A stretch of 64,000 bases of DNA from Sphingomonas sp. M1-B02. Lineage in GTDB: Bacteria > Pseudomonadota > Alphaproteobacteria > Sphingomonadales > Sphingomonadaceae. The notes below the pieces were generated by a model. That model saw only the letters and a list, made by a program, of their open reading frames with translations, searched no databases and was not told where the DNA came from. The DNA lies in contig NZ_CP110679.1 in assembly GCF_026167525.1 (NCBI RefSeq), positions 1,847,501-1,911,500 of the forward strand, read 5' to 3'. Below, piece by piece: positions 19,453 through 27,419 of this stretch; the first letter of the stretch is position 1, and each line of letters begins with the position of its first letter. The position numbers were made by a program, and so were the translations under genes.

Positions 19453-19462
19453 TTATCGTATA
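19453..19462. promoter_or_regulatory. Candidate galactose-regulon operator, second copy
   Basis: Second TTATCGTATA copy, in the 124-base divergent gap between the dehydratase and the Gfo/Idh dehydrogenase, 19 bases before the latter's ATG. Its position suggests shared control of both arms of the galactose module, probably by the GntR regulator at 13574. Confidence 0.45.
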
Positions 19463-19480
19463 AAAGAGAGAGGGCGCTTC

Positions 19481-20410
19481 ATGGCAGTTTCGCGGATCCG
19501 GCTGGGGCTGGTGGGCATCGGGAAGATTGCGCGCGATCAGCATCTCCCCGCGCTTGCCGCGGACGACCGATTCGAACTGGTCGCCACAGCCAGCCGCAAT
19601 GCACGGCTCGACGACGTGCCCGGCTATGGCGACGTGGCCGAGATGATCGCGGCGGTGCCCGATCTCGATGCGGTCTCGCTCTGCACCCCGCCCGACGGAC
19701 GCTACGAGCAGGCGGCGGCGGCGATCGATGCCGGGCTGCACGTGATGCTGGAAAAGCCGCCCACAGCCACGCTCTCCGAGATTTTCGCGCTGGCCGAGCG
19801 GGCGCGGGACAAGGGCGTGGTGCTGTTCACCACCTGGCATTCGCGCGAGGCGGCGGGAGTCGATCCGGCGCGCGACTGGTTGCGCGACAAGCGCATCGAC
19901 GCGGTGCGAATCGCGTGGCGCGAGGATATCCGCCGCTGGCATCCGGGGCAGGAATGGATCCTGGCGGCGGGCGGCTTCGGGGTTTTCGATCCCGGCATCA
20001 ACGCGCTCTCGATCGCGACCAAGATATTGCCCGATCCGCTGCTGCTCGACAGCGCCTGGATGGACGTGCCCGAGGGCCGCGCCGCGCCGCTGGCGGCGGG
20101 AATGGCGATGCGCTCGGGCGCTGCGAAGGTCGAGGTGGCGCTCGATTTCCTGCAGACCGGGCCGCAGACCTGGGACATCGAGGTGGATACCGATGCGGGC
20201 ATGCTGAAGCTCGGCATGGGCGGGAGCATCCTTCAGCTTCCAGGCGAAGCCGAGCGCAAGCAGCCGGACCGCGAATATCCGCGGCTCTATGCGCGCTTCG
20301 CTGAATTGGTGGCGCGGGGGGAAAGCGACGTCGATGTGCGGCCGCTGCAGATCGTCGCGGACGCTTTCATGCTGGCGGAACGGCGGGTGACCGAGGCTTT
20401 TGCGTTCTGA
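19481..20410 (+). CDS. Gfo/Idh-type sugar 1-dehydrogenase (D-galactose/L-arabinose type)
   Basis: A 309-aa NAD(P)-dependent oxidoreductase. The N-terminal Rossmann fold starts RIRLGLVGIGKIARDQHLPA; the dinucleotide-domain motif LEKPP (about residue 90) carries the conserved Lys; the C-terminal half is the GFO_IDH_MocA-type substrate domain. Length and motifs match the small D-galactose/L-arabinose 1-dehydrogenases known from Pseudomonas and Azospirillum, whose members often oxidise both sugars to lactones. It is divergent from the dehydratase gene. No galactonolactonase gene was recognised nearby; hydrolysis may be spontaneous or encoded elsewhere. Confidence 0.87.
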   Translation: MAVSRIRLGLVGIGKIARDQHLPALAADDRFELVATASRNARLDDVPGYGDVAEMIAAVPDLDAVSLCTPPDGRYEQAAAAIDAGLHVMLEKPPTATLSEIFALAERARDKGVVLFTTWHSREAAGVDPARDWLRDKRIDAVRIAWREDIRRWHPGQEWILAAGGFGVFDPGINALSIATKILPDPLLLDSAWMDVPEGRAAPLAAGMAMRSGAAKVEVALDFLQTGPQTWDIEVDTDAGMLKLGMGGSILQLPGEAERKQPDREYPRLYARFAELVARGESDVDVRPLQIVADAFMLAERRVTEAFAF

Positions 20411-20435
20411 GGGGGGCTCCCCTACCCCCTTCATT

Positions 20436-20520
20436 CCGTCATCCCGGCGAAGGCCGGGTTCCAGGGTCACAGGCGACACGGCAGAGTAACTCTGGATCCC
20501 GGCCTTCGCCGGGATGACGG
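20436..20520. repeat. Inverted repeat, GTCATCCC class
   Basis: Near-perfect 29-base arms (20436-20464 and 20492-20520, beginning CCGTCATCCCGGCGAAGGCC) flank a 27-base spacer. It lies between the convergent ends of the Gfo/Idh gene and the DUF4861 gene. Confidence 0.9.
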
Positions 20521-20543
20521 ACAAGGTGGATGAAGCGCACCCG

Positions 20544-21452
20544 TCAATCGCGCGACGGATCGAAATCCGGTTTCGCCGCCCGGACATAGGCTTCCCACGC
20601 CTTGCGCGTCTGGAAGTCCGGGCTCTTGCTCCACGTCGCGCCCATATAATAGACGAACGGCTTGCCCGGCGTCTGGCGGACGAGGACCAGATGGTCGCTG
20701 CTGTCCTGCCCGACTCGCTCGATCGTCTTGGGATCAATCAGCAGCGCCAGGCCCATCACGCCCTGCTCGGCGTCGGCGGGGCCCCACCAGGTGAATATGC
20801 CGCGTGCCACGTCGGCGGTGAAGGTGCCGGGCTTGGCGCCGGCATGCGGCAGCCGGGCGAGGCCGATCGCCACCGTCAGCGGATCGGGCTTGTCGGACTG
20901 CAGGGTCGAGGTCATCCGCGTGAAGTTGGTGCCCATCGGCAGGCTGAAACGGCGCGTTTCCCAGACTTTCCGGACGACATCGACCGGCCAAGGGGCATAA
21001 TCGACTTCGAAGCGGGCGACGTCGGGCCCGTTCTTCAGGATGCGGACGGCGCGATAGTTGCGCGAGGCCCAGAGCTTGTTGTCGTGCCAGATGCCGAGCC
21101 CGCCGGCGCCGCGCGCGGTGCCGACATTGTAGAAATCGAGTCCCTCGCCGTGAAAGCCATGCTGGTCGCCGGTCTGGAGCTGGCGCTCCATGAAGGGATA
21201 GCGGACATTCTTGCCCCAGGCGTCGATCCCGCTGCTCGACGGCGGTTCCTTCGTCTCGAGCGGGCGACCGTAGATGCGGTGCGCGGTGCGGTCATTCTCC
21301 CAGAGGAGATCGTCGTAGCGATAGGGCGCGACCACCACCGAGGCGCGCGGGGTCTTGTCGGCCGCTTCCGCCATCGGTTTGCGGTCCTGCCCGGGCGCGG
21401 CGCCGGGCAAAGCGGCGATCGCCAGCGACATGAGCAGAAAGGCCTTGCGCAT
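20544..21452 (-). CDS. DUF4861 family exported protein
   Basis: A 302-aa protein with a signal peptide (MRKAFLLMSLAIAALPGAAPG). Characteristic stretches are DDLLWENDRTAHRIYGRPLE, SSGIDAWGKNVRYPFMERQ, HGEGLDFYNVGTARGAGGLGIW and HAGAKPGTFTADVARGIFTWW. These match my memory of DUF4861, a family that repeatedly accompanies GH105 and pectin genes in Proteobacteria and Bacteroidetes but has no assigned activity. It is divergent from a secreted GH105 gene with a LacI-type palindrome between them. ATG 21452 gives the better spacing to GGGAGAG; ATG 21455 is equally in frame. Role in uronyl-oligosaccharide processing is inferred from context only. Confidence 0.82.
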   Translation of the reverse strand: MRKAFLLMSLAIAALPGAAPGQDRKPMAEAADKTPRASVVVAPYRYDDLLWENDRTAHRIYGRPLETKEPPSSSGIDAWGKNVRYPFMERQLQTGDQHGFHGEGLDFYNVGTARGAGGLGIWHDNKLWASRNYRAVRILKNGPDVARFEVDYAPWPVDVVRKVWETRRFSLPMGTNFTRMTSTLQSDKPDPLTVAIGLARLPHAGAKPGTFTADVARGIFTWWGPADAEQGVMGLALLIDPKTIERVGQDSSDHLVLVRQTPGKPFVYYMGATWSKSPDFQTRKAWEAYVRAAKPDFDPSRD

Positions 21453-21515
21453 CATTCTCTCCCGGTTGGCTTTGGCCAATGGCTATCGCGCGCCCCGGAG
21501 CTGCACAAGCGACTG

Positions 21516-21531
21516 TTGTTACCGGTTACCA
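21516..21531. promoter_or_regulatory. Candidate LacI-family operator between DUF4861 and GH105 genes
   Basis: TTGTTACCGGTTACCA is a 16-base palindrome with 6 of 8 complementary pairs and a central ACCGGT, the usual form of LacI-family operators with a central CpG. It lies midway between the two divergent starts. No LacI-family gene is present in the window, so the regulator would be encoded elsewhere. Confidence 0.5.
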
Positions 21532-21569
21532 CATCGGTATGAATGGCGAAAATGCCGGAGAGGAACCCC

Positions 21570-22733
21570 ATGACGCTGCGTATCGCCACAGCCCTGCTCC
21601 TGTCGGCATCGGGAGCATCGACGGCGCCCGCCGCCCCGCCCCAGTCGCACGCTGCGGCGCAGACCAGCCCTGCGATCGAGCAGGCGACCCGGCTGGCGCG
21701 ATGGCAGCTCGCGCGGATGAACGATCCCAGCCTGATCGCGCGCGCCGGCGGCGAGACGCGCAACCCGCGGGCGTGGGAGCAGGCGGCATTCTGGGTGGGG
21801 ATGACCGCCCTCGCCGATCATGGCGCGTCGCCCGATATCGCCAAGGCGATCCTCGACATGGGCCGCGCCAACGCATGGAAGCCGGCCGCTCGGCCCTATC
21901 ACGCCGACGATCACGCGATCACGCAGAGCTATTTATGGGCGGCCCGGAATGGCGCGGGAACCGCGGCGCTGCGTCCGACCAAGGCGACGTTCGATCACGT
22001 CCTCGCCAATCCGCCGCGGGTGACGCTGGCCTTCACCGTGCCGCCCAAAGGCGGGTATAACGCCACCGAATGCCTAAAGCGCTGGTGCTGGTGCGACGCC
22101 TTGTTCATGGCCCCGCCGGCGATGCTCGAATTGTCGCGCCAGACCGGGGATCGCCGCTACCGCGACTATGCGATCCGCGAAACCTGGGCGACGGTCAACT
22201 TCCTCTACGATCCCGCCGAGCGCCTCTTCTACCGCGACAGCCGCTTCTTCGATCGGCGCGACGCCAAGGAGCGGAAGATGTTCTGGAGCCGGGGCAATGG
22301 CTGGGTGGTCGCCGGGCTGGCGCTGATGATCCCCAAGCTGCCCAAAAGCGATCCCGAGCGAGGCAAGCTGGAGGCGTTGTTCGTCGAGATGGCGGCCAAG
22401 GTGAAGGCGACGCAGAAGCCCGATGGCTATTGGGCGCCCTCGCTGCTGGCGCCGGAGGAGTCGCCGCCCGAATCGAGCGGGACGGGTTTCTTCACCTACG
22501 GCCTGGCCTGGGGGGTGAAGGCGGGGCTGCTGCCGCGCGCGGAATACGAGCCCGCGATCCGCAAGGGCTGGGCCGCACTCGAGCGGTCGATCCAGCCCGA
22601 TGGGCGGCTCGGCTATGTCCAGCAGGTGAGCGACCAGCCCGAACATGTCCTGGCGACCGACACCCAATATTATGGCGTGGGCGCCTTCCTGCTCGCGGCG
22701 ACCGCGGTGGCCGACCTGAAGCTCGATCGTTGA
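21570..22733 (+). CDS. GH105 unsaturated rhamnogalacturonyl hydrolase, exported
   Basis: Removes the 4,5-unsaturated uronyl residue left at the non-reducing end by polysaccharide lyases. The 387-aa protein begins with a signal peptide (MTLRIATALLLSASGASTAPA). Family motifs are RWCWCDALFMAPPAM with the catalytic Asp, MFWSRGNGWVVAGL, GTGFFTYGLAWGVKAGLL and ATDTQYYGVGAFLLAA, over an (alpha/alpha)6 barrel. A GGAGAGG ribosome site precedes ATG 21570; the longer in-frame start at 21543 was rejected because it precedes that site. Its stop overlaps the ATG of the BNR_4 gene, so the pair is translationally coupled. Confidence 0.9.
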   Translation: MTLRIATALLLSASGASTAPAAPPQSHAAAQTSPAIEQATRLARWQLARMNDPSLIARAGGETRNPRAWEQAAFWVGMTALADHGASPDIAKAILDMGRANAWKPAARPYHADDHAITQSYLWAARNGAGTAALRPTKATFDHVLANPPRVTLAFTVPPKGGYNATECLKRWCWCDALFMAPPAMLELSRQTGDRRYRDYAIRETWATVNFLYDPAERLFYRDSRFFDRRDAKERKMFWSRGNGWVVAGLALMIPKLPKSDPERGKLEALFVEMAAKVKATQKPDGYWAPSLLAPEESPPESSGTGFFTYGLAWGVKAGLLPRAEYEPAIRKGWAALERSIQPDGRLGYVQQVSDQPEHVLATDTQYYGVGAFLLAATAVADLKLDR

Positions 22734-23965
22734 TGCTGCGGTTCGCGCTGGCACTCTGCTGGTGCGTGCCGGCGGCGGCGCAGGAGGTGTCGGCGATCGA
22801 TCGGGTGTGGGCCGGGCATCCGGTCGACTTCGCGCTGGTGGTGACCGAGGAGCGGATCTTCGTCGGCTATTACGACGCGGCCCGCCAGCTGAGCGTAGCC
22901 AGCCGGTCGCGCAAATCGGCCTGGTGGACCTATACTAGGCTGCCGAGCTGGACCGGCTGGGACAGCCACAACGCGATCGCGATGGCGGTGGACGCCGCGG
23001 GGCAACTCCACGTCGCGGCGAACATGCACAATGATCCGCTCGTCTATTTCCGCACGCGCACCGCCGGCGACGTGCGAACGCTGGAGCCCGCGCCGATGAC
23101 CGGCGTCCGCGAGAGGAGCGTGACCTATCCGGTCTTTTTGAAGGATGCGGGCGGGCGGCTGATCTTCAAATATCGCGACGGCGGCAGCGGGCGGGGTGCG
23201 GAACTCTACAATGTGCTCGAAGGGGGGAAGTGGCGCCGATTGCTCGACACGCCGCTGGCCGATGGCGAGGGCAAGCGCAGCGCCTATTTCGTCGGACCGA
23301 CCTTGGGCCCCGACGGCTATTTCCATCTCGCCTGGATGTGGCGCGACACCCCCGATGCGACGACCAACCACGACCTGTCCTACGCCCGCAGCCGCGATCT
23401 GGTGCGCTGGGAGCGGTCGGACGGGACGCCGCTGGCGCTGCCGATCCGGCTGGGGGACGCCGAGGTCGTCGATCCCGTGCCCGTGCGCTCGGGCATGATC
23501 AATAACAACAGCGTGGTGGGGTTCGACGGCGCGGGCCGGACGACGATCAGCTTCCACAAGTATGACTCGGCCGGGAATACGCAGGTCTATCTGGCGCGGC
23601 GAGAAGATCGCGGCTGGTGCGTGGTGCAGGCCAGCGACTGGACGGGGTTTCGCTGGGAGTTTGGCGGCAATGGCTCGCTCGACTTCCGGCTCCACGTCGG
23701 CGGCGCGGTGGCGGAGGGGAAGCTGCTGCGGGTGCCGGTGGTGCGCGACGGCGAGGCTTCGGACCTGCTGCTGGACGGTGTGACGCTGGCCCGGCTTGGG
23801 GAACGGGCGGTTGCGAGCGAGGCGGCACCGGCGGGGATGCAGCTGAACCGGGTCAACGACCCGTCCGGGATTGCGCTCACCTGGCTGACCTTGCCGCCGA
23901 ACCGTGACTTGCCGCGCGAGAATGTGCCGGAGTCGAGCGTGCTGCGGCTCACCATTCCCAACTAA
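22733..23965 (+). CDS. BNR_4 repeat protein, possible polysaccharide lyase
   Basis: A 410-aa exported protein (signal MLRFALALCWCVPAAAQ) with repeated Asp-box-like blades (VDAAGQLHVAAN, LKDAGGRLIFKYR, LGPDGYFHLAWMW, FDGAGRTTISFHK), a seven-bladed propeller of the BNR_4 type. The blocks WDSHNAIAM and AANMHNDPLVYFRT place two histidines where, as I recall the family, PL24/PL25 ulvan lyases have catalytic ones. Those lyases cut rhamnose-uronic acid polymers, which would suit the coupled GH105. The exact substrate is unknown; ulvan, RG-I or a bacterial rhamnose-uronate polymer are candidates. It could also be a non-enzymatic binding protein. Confidence 0.8.
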   Translation: MLRFALALCWCVPAAAQEVSAIDRVWAGHPVDFALVVTEERIFVGYYDAARQLSVASRSRKSAWWTYTRLPSWTGWDSHNAIAMAVDAAGQLHVAANMHNDPLVYFRTRTAGDVRTLEPAPMTGVRERSVTYPVFLKDAGGRLIFKYRDGGSGRGAELYNVLEGGKWRRLLDTPLADGEGKRSAYFVGPTLGPDGYFHLAWMWRDTPDATTNHDLSYARSRDLVRWERSDGTPLALPIRLGDAEVVDPVPVRSGMINNNSVVGFDGAGRTTISFHKYDSAGNTQVYLARREDRGWCVVQASDWTGFRWEFGGNGSLDFRLHVGGAVAEGKLLRVPVVRDGEASDLLLDGVTLARLGERAVASEAAPAGMQLNRVNDPSGIALTWLTLPPNRDLPRENVPESSVLRLTIPN

Positions 23966-23977
23966 CCGCCGTGAGGA

Positions 23978-25045
23978 TCAGCACTCCACCTTGCGCTCGG
24001 TCGGCGTGTGCGGCTGGACGCAAGGGTGGGTCGGATAGCCCTCGAGGTCGAGCTCGGTCGCCTCGCGGATCACCTCCACCGAGTCCCCCGTGTCGCGCAT
24101 CTCGTAGAGCTTGCCGAGCGCGAAGGTGAAGGGGCGGTGGAGGACCATCATCAGCCGGCCGTCGAACGCGCGGAACAGCATGCCGTGGCCGCTGTCGCGG
24201 CGGACCAGTGGCGCGAGCTGCTCCCAGGGCCCCTCGAGCTTGCCCGATTTCGAGCGGGCGATCGACTGGACATAGCCGCGCTCGCCATAGCTCGACCAGA
24301 GCATGACCAGGCTGCCGTTCGAGGTGCGATGGAATTCGGGGCCGTCGGTGACGAAGACGCTGGTGCCGTCGGGCTGGAGCTGGCCCTTCGCCCAGGGAGC
24401 CTCATTGGCACGGAACAGGATGCGCGGCTTGCCGATCGCGGCGAGATCGTCGTCTAGCGGAATCGCCTCGATCGTGCCCACCGTCGTCTGCAGCCATTCA
24501 TGCGCATAGACCAGCCAGGGCTTGCCCGCGGGATCGACGTGGAGCGTGCCGTCCAGCGTCATCCGTTCCTTGGGCGCGATCGGCTCGCCGTTCCGCACGA
24601 CGCGGTACGGGCCGTCGACCTTGTCGGCGACCGCCAGGATGGTGCCGCGGCGATAGAGCGGGCGCTTTCCGTTGGCCGGGAGCGGCATCGCCTCGTTGTG
24701 GAAGGTGGTGAAGAGGTACCATTTGCCCTTCCACGCATGGACCTCCGGCGCCCAGGAGCCCTCCTTCGCCCAAGTCCCCTCGGGCAGCGCGAAGACGACG
24801 CGCGGGCGGGTCCAATGCTTCAGATCCTTGCTGGTATAGACCATCGTGCCGAGGCGGCGATCGCCGCTCATCGCCGCCTGGTTGCGGGTGAAGAGATGGT
24901 AGGTCTTCGTCGTCTCGTCGGCGACGATGAAGGGGTCGTGGAGCTGCATCTGGGGGAGCAGCAACGGGGCTTCGGGCGGCGCGGGTTGGGCGGCGGCGGG
25001 AATGGCGAACAGCAGTGCCAGCGCCAGGAATATGATTCTGAACAA
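23978..25045 (-). CDS. GH43-family glycoside hydrolase, exported
   Basis: A 355-aa protein with a signal peptide (MFRIIFLALALLFAIPAAAQ). The five-bladed propeller pattern of GH43 is visible: the catalytic base region LHDPFIVADE (Asp near residue 37), the pKa-modulating region EGSWAPEVHAWKGKWYLF, and the acid region DGTLHVDPAGKPWLVYAHEW. GH43 enzymes are mostly arabinosidases, xylosidases or exo-galactanases; in this neighbourhood RG-I side chains are the likely target. It lies beyond the rhamnose operon on the same strand, separated from the MFS gene by a long inverted repeat. The exact subfamily cannot be told by eye. Confidence 0.87.
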   Translation of the reverse strand: MFRIIFLALALLFAIPAAAQPAPPEAPLLLPQMQLHDPFIVADETTKTYHLFTRNQAAMSGDRRLGTMVYTSKDLKHWTRPRVVFALPEGTWAKEGSWAPEVHAWKGKWYLFTTFHNEAMPLPANGKRPLYRRGTILAVADKVDGPYRVVRNGEPIAPKERMTLDGTLHVDPAGKPWLVYAHEWLQTTVGTIEAIPLDDDLAAIGKPRILFRANEAPWAKGQLQPDGTSVFVTDGPEFHRTSNGSLVMLWSSYGERGYVQSIARSKSGKLEGPWEQLAPLVRRDSGHGMLFRAFDGRLMMVLHRPFTFALGKLYEMRDTGDSVEVIREATELDLEGYPTHPCVQPHTPTERKVEC

Positions 25046-25064
25046 CGCTCGTTCCTTTTCTCAT

Positions 25065-25146
25065 CGTCATCCCCGCGAAGGCGGGGATCCAGGGTCACGG
25101 GCTGCGGTCTTTGTGGCTCTGGATCCCCCCCTTCGCGGGGATGACG
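25065..25146. repeat. Inverted repeat, GTCATCCC class
   Basis: Near-perfect 28-base arms (25065-25092 and 25119-25146, beginning CGTCATCCCCGCGAAGGC) flank a 26-base spacer, between the MFS transporter and GH43 genes on the same strand. Confidence 0.9.
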
Positions 25147-25150
25147 GACG

Positions 25151-26401
25151 TTAGAGTGTCGTTTGACGCCCGGCTTCGATCTGCTCGAGCGACTTGCCTT
25201 CGTTGCGCGGGGCCCAGGCCACCCCAATCACCCCGCTGACGACCAGGAAGCCGGTGAGGATCCAGGCGAGGGTGGTGAAATCATAGGCCGCGAGCGTCGG
25301 CACCGCGAGGCTCCAGATGCCGAGTCCGACGCGGACCACCGCGAAGGTGAGCCCCTGCGCGGTCGAGCGGATCGCGGTGGGGAACATCTCCGCCGACCAG
25401 AGCTGGAAGAAGCTCTGCGCGCCGAAGCCGCCGGCCACGCCCATGATGATGACGTGGAGCACGACCACCTCCAGCTTGAAGCCGAAGATCGCGAGCAGCG
25501 CCATGCCGACGACGTGGAGCACCGCCGAAATGCCGAACAGCAGCCGCTGGTTGACCCGGTCCGACAGCGTCATGAAGATGCCGAGGATCGAGAACATGCC
25601 GATCAGGAAATAAGAGGCGGGCAGCATCGTCGCGGTCCAGGCCGGGAGATTGTTCTGCTCGATCAGATAGGGCGTGAAGAAGCCGTTATACCCCGCCCAC
25701 AGGTTCCAGAAGCCGTACATCGAGGCGAGGAACAGCATCGAGCGCAGATAGAGCGGGCTGAACAATTCGCGCCAGCCGCGGCTGAGCGCCTGGCCGGCGC
25801 TGATCGCCTGCGCTTCCTCCCAGCGCTGCGATTCCTGCATCCGCGAGCGCAGGAAGGTCAGCGCGATCGCCAGCACCGCGAGATGCGCGAACAGCCAGCG
25901 GATGCCGGTGATTCCCCAGGGCTGGAGGAAATAGGCCGAGACCAGGACGACCACCGGGCCGAGATACCAGAGCAATTGCGCGACGCCCGAATGCGCGCCG
26001 CGCTTTTTGTCGGGCGCCTGCTCGGCGATCAGCGACCAGGATGCGGGGATGTCCGCGCCGACCGCGAGGCCGACGAGGACGAAGCCCAGCACGATCATCC
26101 ACGGCGCCGAGGCGAAGACCAGGAAGGCCATGCCGAACGCGTAGAAGAGCATGTCGTACTGGTAGATCTTCTTGCGGCCGAACTTGTCGCACAGGATGCC
26201 GCCGATCAGCGCGCCGACCCCGGCGGAAATGGCGTTGGCGCTGAACGCGCCGATCAGGCCGATGAAGCCGTCCGACAGGCCGTATATCTCTTTCCACAAT
26301 GCCAGCGCGACCGAGCCCGCGACGATGCTGCCGGCGTCGATATAGTTTGCGAGGCCGGCGAGGATCGTGTTGCGCCATTTGTGATCGGGGGCGGCGCTCA
26401 T
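25151..26401 (-). CDS. MFS transporter, probable L-rhamnose or sugar-acid carrier
   Basis: A 416-aa protein with twelve predicted membrane segments. The MFS signature after TM2 reads GGILCDKFGRKKIYQYD and the second half starts near residue 230. Sugar-porter-like features include DIPASWSLIAEQAPDKKRGAHSG. Its ATG follows the lactonase stop by 1 base, so it is the last gene of the L-rhamnose operon and probably imports L-rhamnose or a derived acid. Substrate is inferred from position only. Confidence 0.85.
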   Translation of the reverse strand: MSAAPDHKWRNTILAGLANYIDAGSIVAGSVALALWKEIYGLSDGFIGLIGAFSANAISAGVGALIGGILCDKFGRKKIYQYDMLFYAFGMAFLVFASAPWMIVLGFVLVGLAVGADIPASWSLIAEQAPDKKRGAHSGVAQLLWYLGPVVVLVSAYFLQPWGITGIRWLFAHLAVLAIALTFLRSRMQESQRWEEAQAISAGQALSRGWRELFSPLYLRSMLFLASMYGFWNLWAGYNGFFTPYLIEQNNLPAWTATMLPASYFLIGMFSILGIFMTLSDRVNQRLLFGISAVLHVVGMALLAIFGFKLEVVVLHVIIMGVAGGFGAQSFFQLWSAEMFPTAIRSTAQGLTFAVVRVGLGIWSLAVPTLAAYDFTTLAWILTGFLVVSGVIGVAWAPRNEGKSLEQIEAGRQTTL

Positions 26402-26402
26402 T

Positions 26403-27305
26403 TTAGACGTCCAGTCCAAGGCGATAGATGCGGTTTGCGTTGCGCGCCCACAGCGCGCGGCGCTCGTCTTCGCTGAAATCGGCGCTGATCTCGGCATAGG
26501 CATCGAGATGCCGGGCGAAGCTGCCGAAGAGCTTGTCCGTCGGGAAATCGCTCGCGAACATCGCGCGATCGGTGCCGAACAGGTCGATCGCCTCGCGGAT
26601 ATAGGGCCGCGCCTGATCCAGCGTCCAGGGGCGGTGGGTGAAGCCGAGCCCCGAAAGCTTGGTCGCAACGTTGGGGAGCGCGGCAAGCGCGGCCATGCCG
26701 CTGCGCCACTGCTCCCATTCGCCGGGGACCGCCATGCCGCTATGGTTGATGATGACCTGGGTCTCGGGATGACGCTCGATCAGTTTTGCCAGGCCGGGGA
26801 ACTGGCCCGGATAGGCCTGGAGGTCGAAGCTCAGCCCATATTTGGCGAGCAGGCCGAAGCCCCTGCCCCATGCTTCGTCCTGGGTGACATCGCGGTGCGT
26901 GTAGCTTCGGCGCGGATCGGGATGCCAGTTGACGATGTGGCGGATGCCGCGGACGTTGGGATGCGCGGCATGCGCTTCGAGCAGCGCTTCCACATCTGGA
27001 TCGTCGAGCGCGGCGAAGGCGACGATCGCATTGGGCATGCCGCGCGCGTCGGCCATGTCCTGCAGCCATTCGGTCTCGGCGAGCGTGGCGGAGGCTTCGG
27101 CGCCGGCATCGACATGGACGATCCCGCGCACGTCCCAGCCCGCGGCATCGGCGCGGTAGTCGTCGAGCAGATAGGTCTTGGCGATGGCCTCTACGCTGCC
27201 ATTGGGGCCGTCGTCGGCGAAAGGCGGGGTAAGCCAGGGATAGGCGATGCGGTCGAGGTCCCACAGATGCACATGCGCATCGATGAAAGGCAGATCGCTT
27301 GCCAT
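26403..27305 (-). CDS. Amidohydrolase-family L-rhamnono-lactonase (LRA2-like)
   Basis: A 300-aa metal-dependent hydrolase of the amidohydrolase_2 group. FIDAHVHLWDLDRIAYPWL is the N-terminal metal site, VIINHSGMAV and MFASDFPTDKLFG are the later conserved sites. The family includes L-fucono-1,5-lactonase and the Sphingomonas L-rhamnono-gamma-lactonase (LRA2). Placement with L-rhamnonate dehydratase supports the rhamnose version, which opens the lactone made by L-rhamnose 1-dehydrogenase. It lies between the SDR and the MFS transporter, with an inverted repeat separating it from the SDR. Confidence 0.87.
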   Translation of the reverse strand: MASDLPFIDAHVHLWDLDRIAYPWLTPPFADDGPNGSVEAIAKTYLLDDYRADAAGWDVRGIVHVDAGAEASATLAETEWLQDMADARGMPNAIVAFAALDDPDVEALLEAHAAHPNVRGIRHIVNWHPDPRRSYTHRDVTQDEAWGRGFGLLAKYGLSFDLQAYPGQFPGLAKLIERHPETQVIINHSGMAVPGEWEQWRSGMAALAALPNVATKLSGLGFTHRPWTLDQARPYIREAIDLFGTDRAMFASDFPTDKLFGSFARHLDAYAEISADFSEDERRALWARNANRIYRLGLDV

Positions 27306-27328
27306 TCGGTCCCCTCGCCTTCTTATTT

Positions 27329-27410
27329 CGTCATCCCCGCGCAGGCGGGGATCCAGAGTCGCGGGCGACGTCCTCTGCCACCCTGGATCCCCGCCTGCGC
27401 GGGGATGACG
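27329..27410. repeat. Inverted repeat, GTCATCCC class, inside rhamnose operon
   Basis: Arms of about 28 bases (starting CGTCATCCCCGCGCAGGC and ending CCTGCGCGGGGATGACG) flank a spacer within the operon, between the SDR and the lactonase genes. In a polycistronic transcript it would fold into a strong hairpin and might set the ratio of upstream to downstream message. Confidence 0.9.
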
Positions 27411-27419
27411 CGTTGGTGG

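Noticed and set aside
17551..20410. L-arabinose oxidative pathway
   Set aside because: The required 2-keto-3-deoxyarabinonate dehydratase and ketoglutarate semialdehyde dehydrogenase are absent, while dgoK and dgoA are present; kept only as an alternative substrate.
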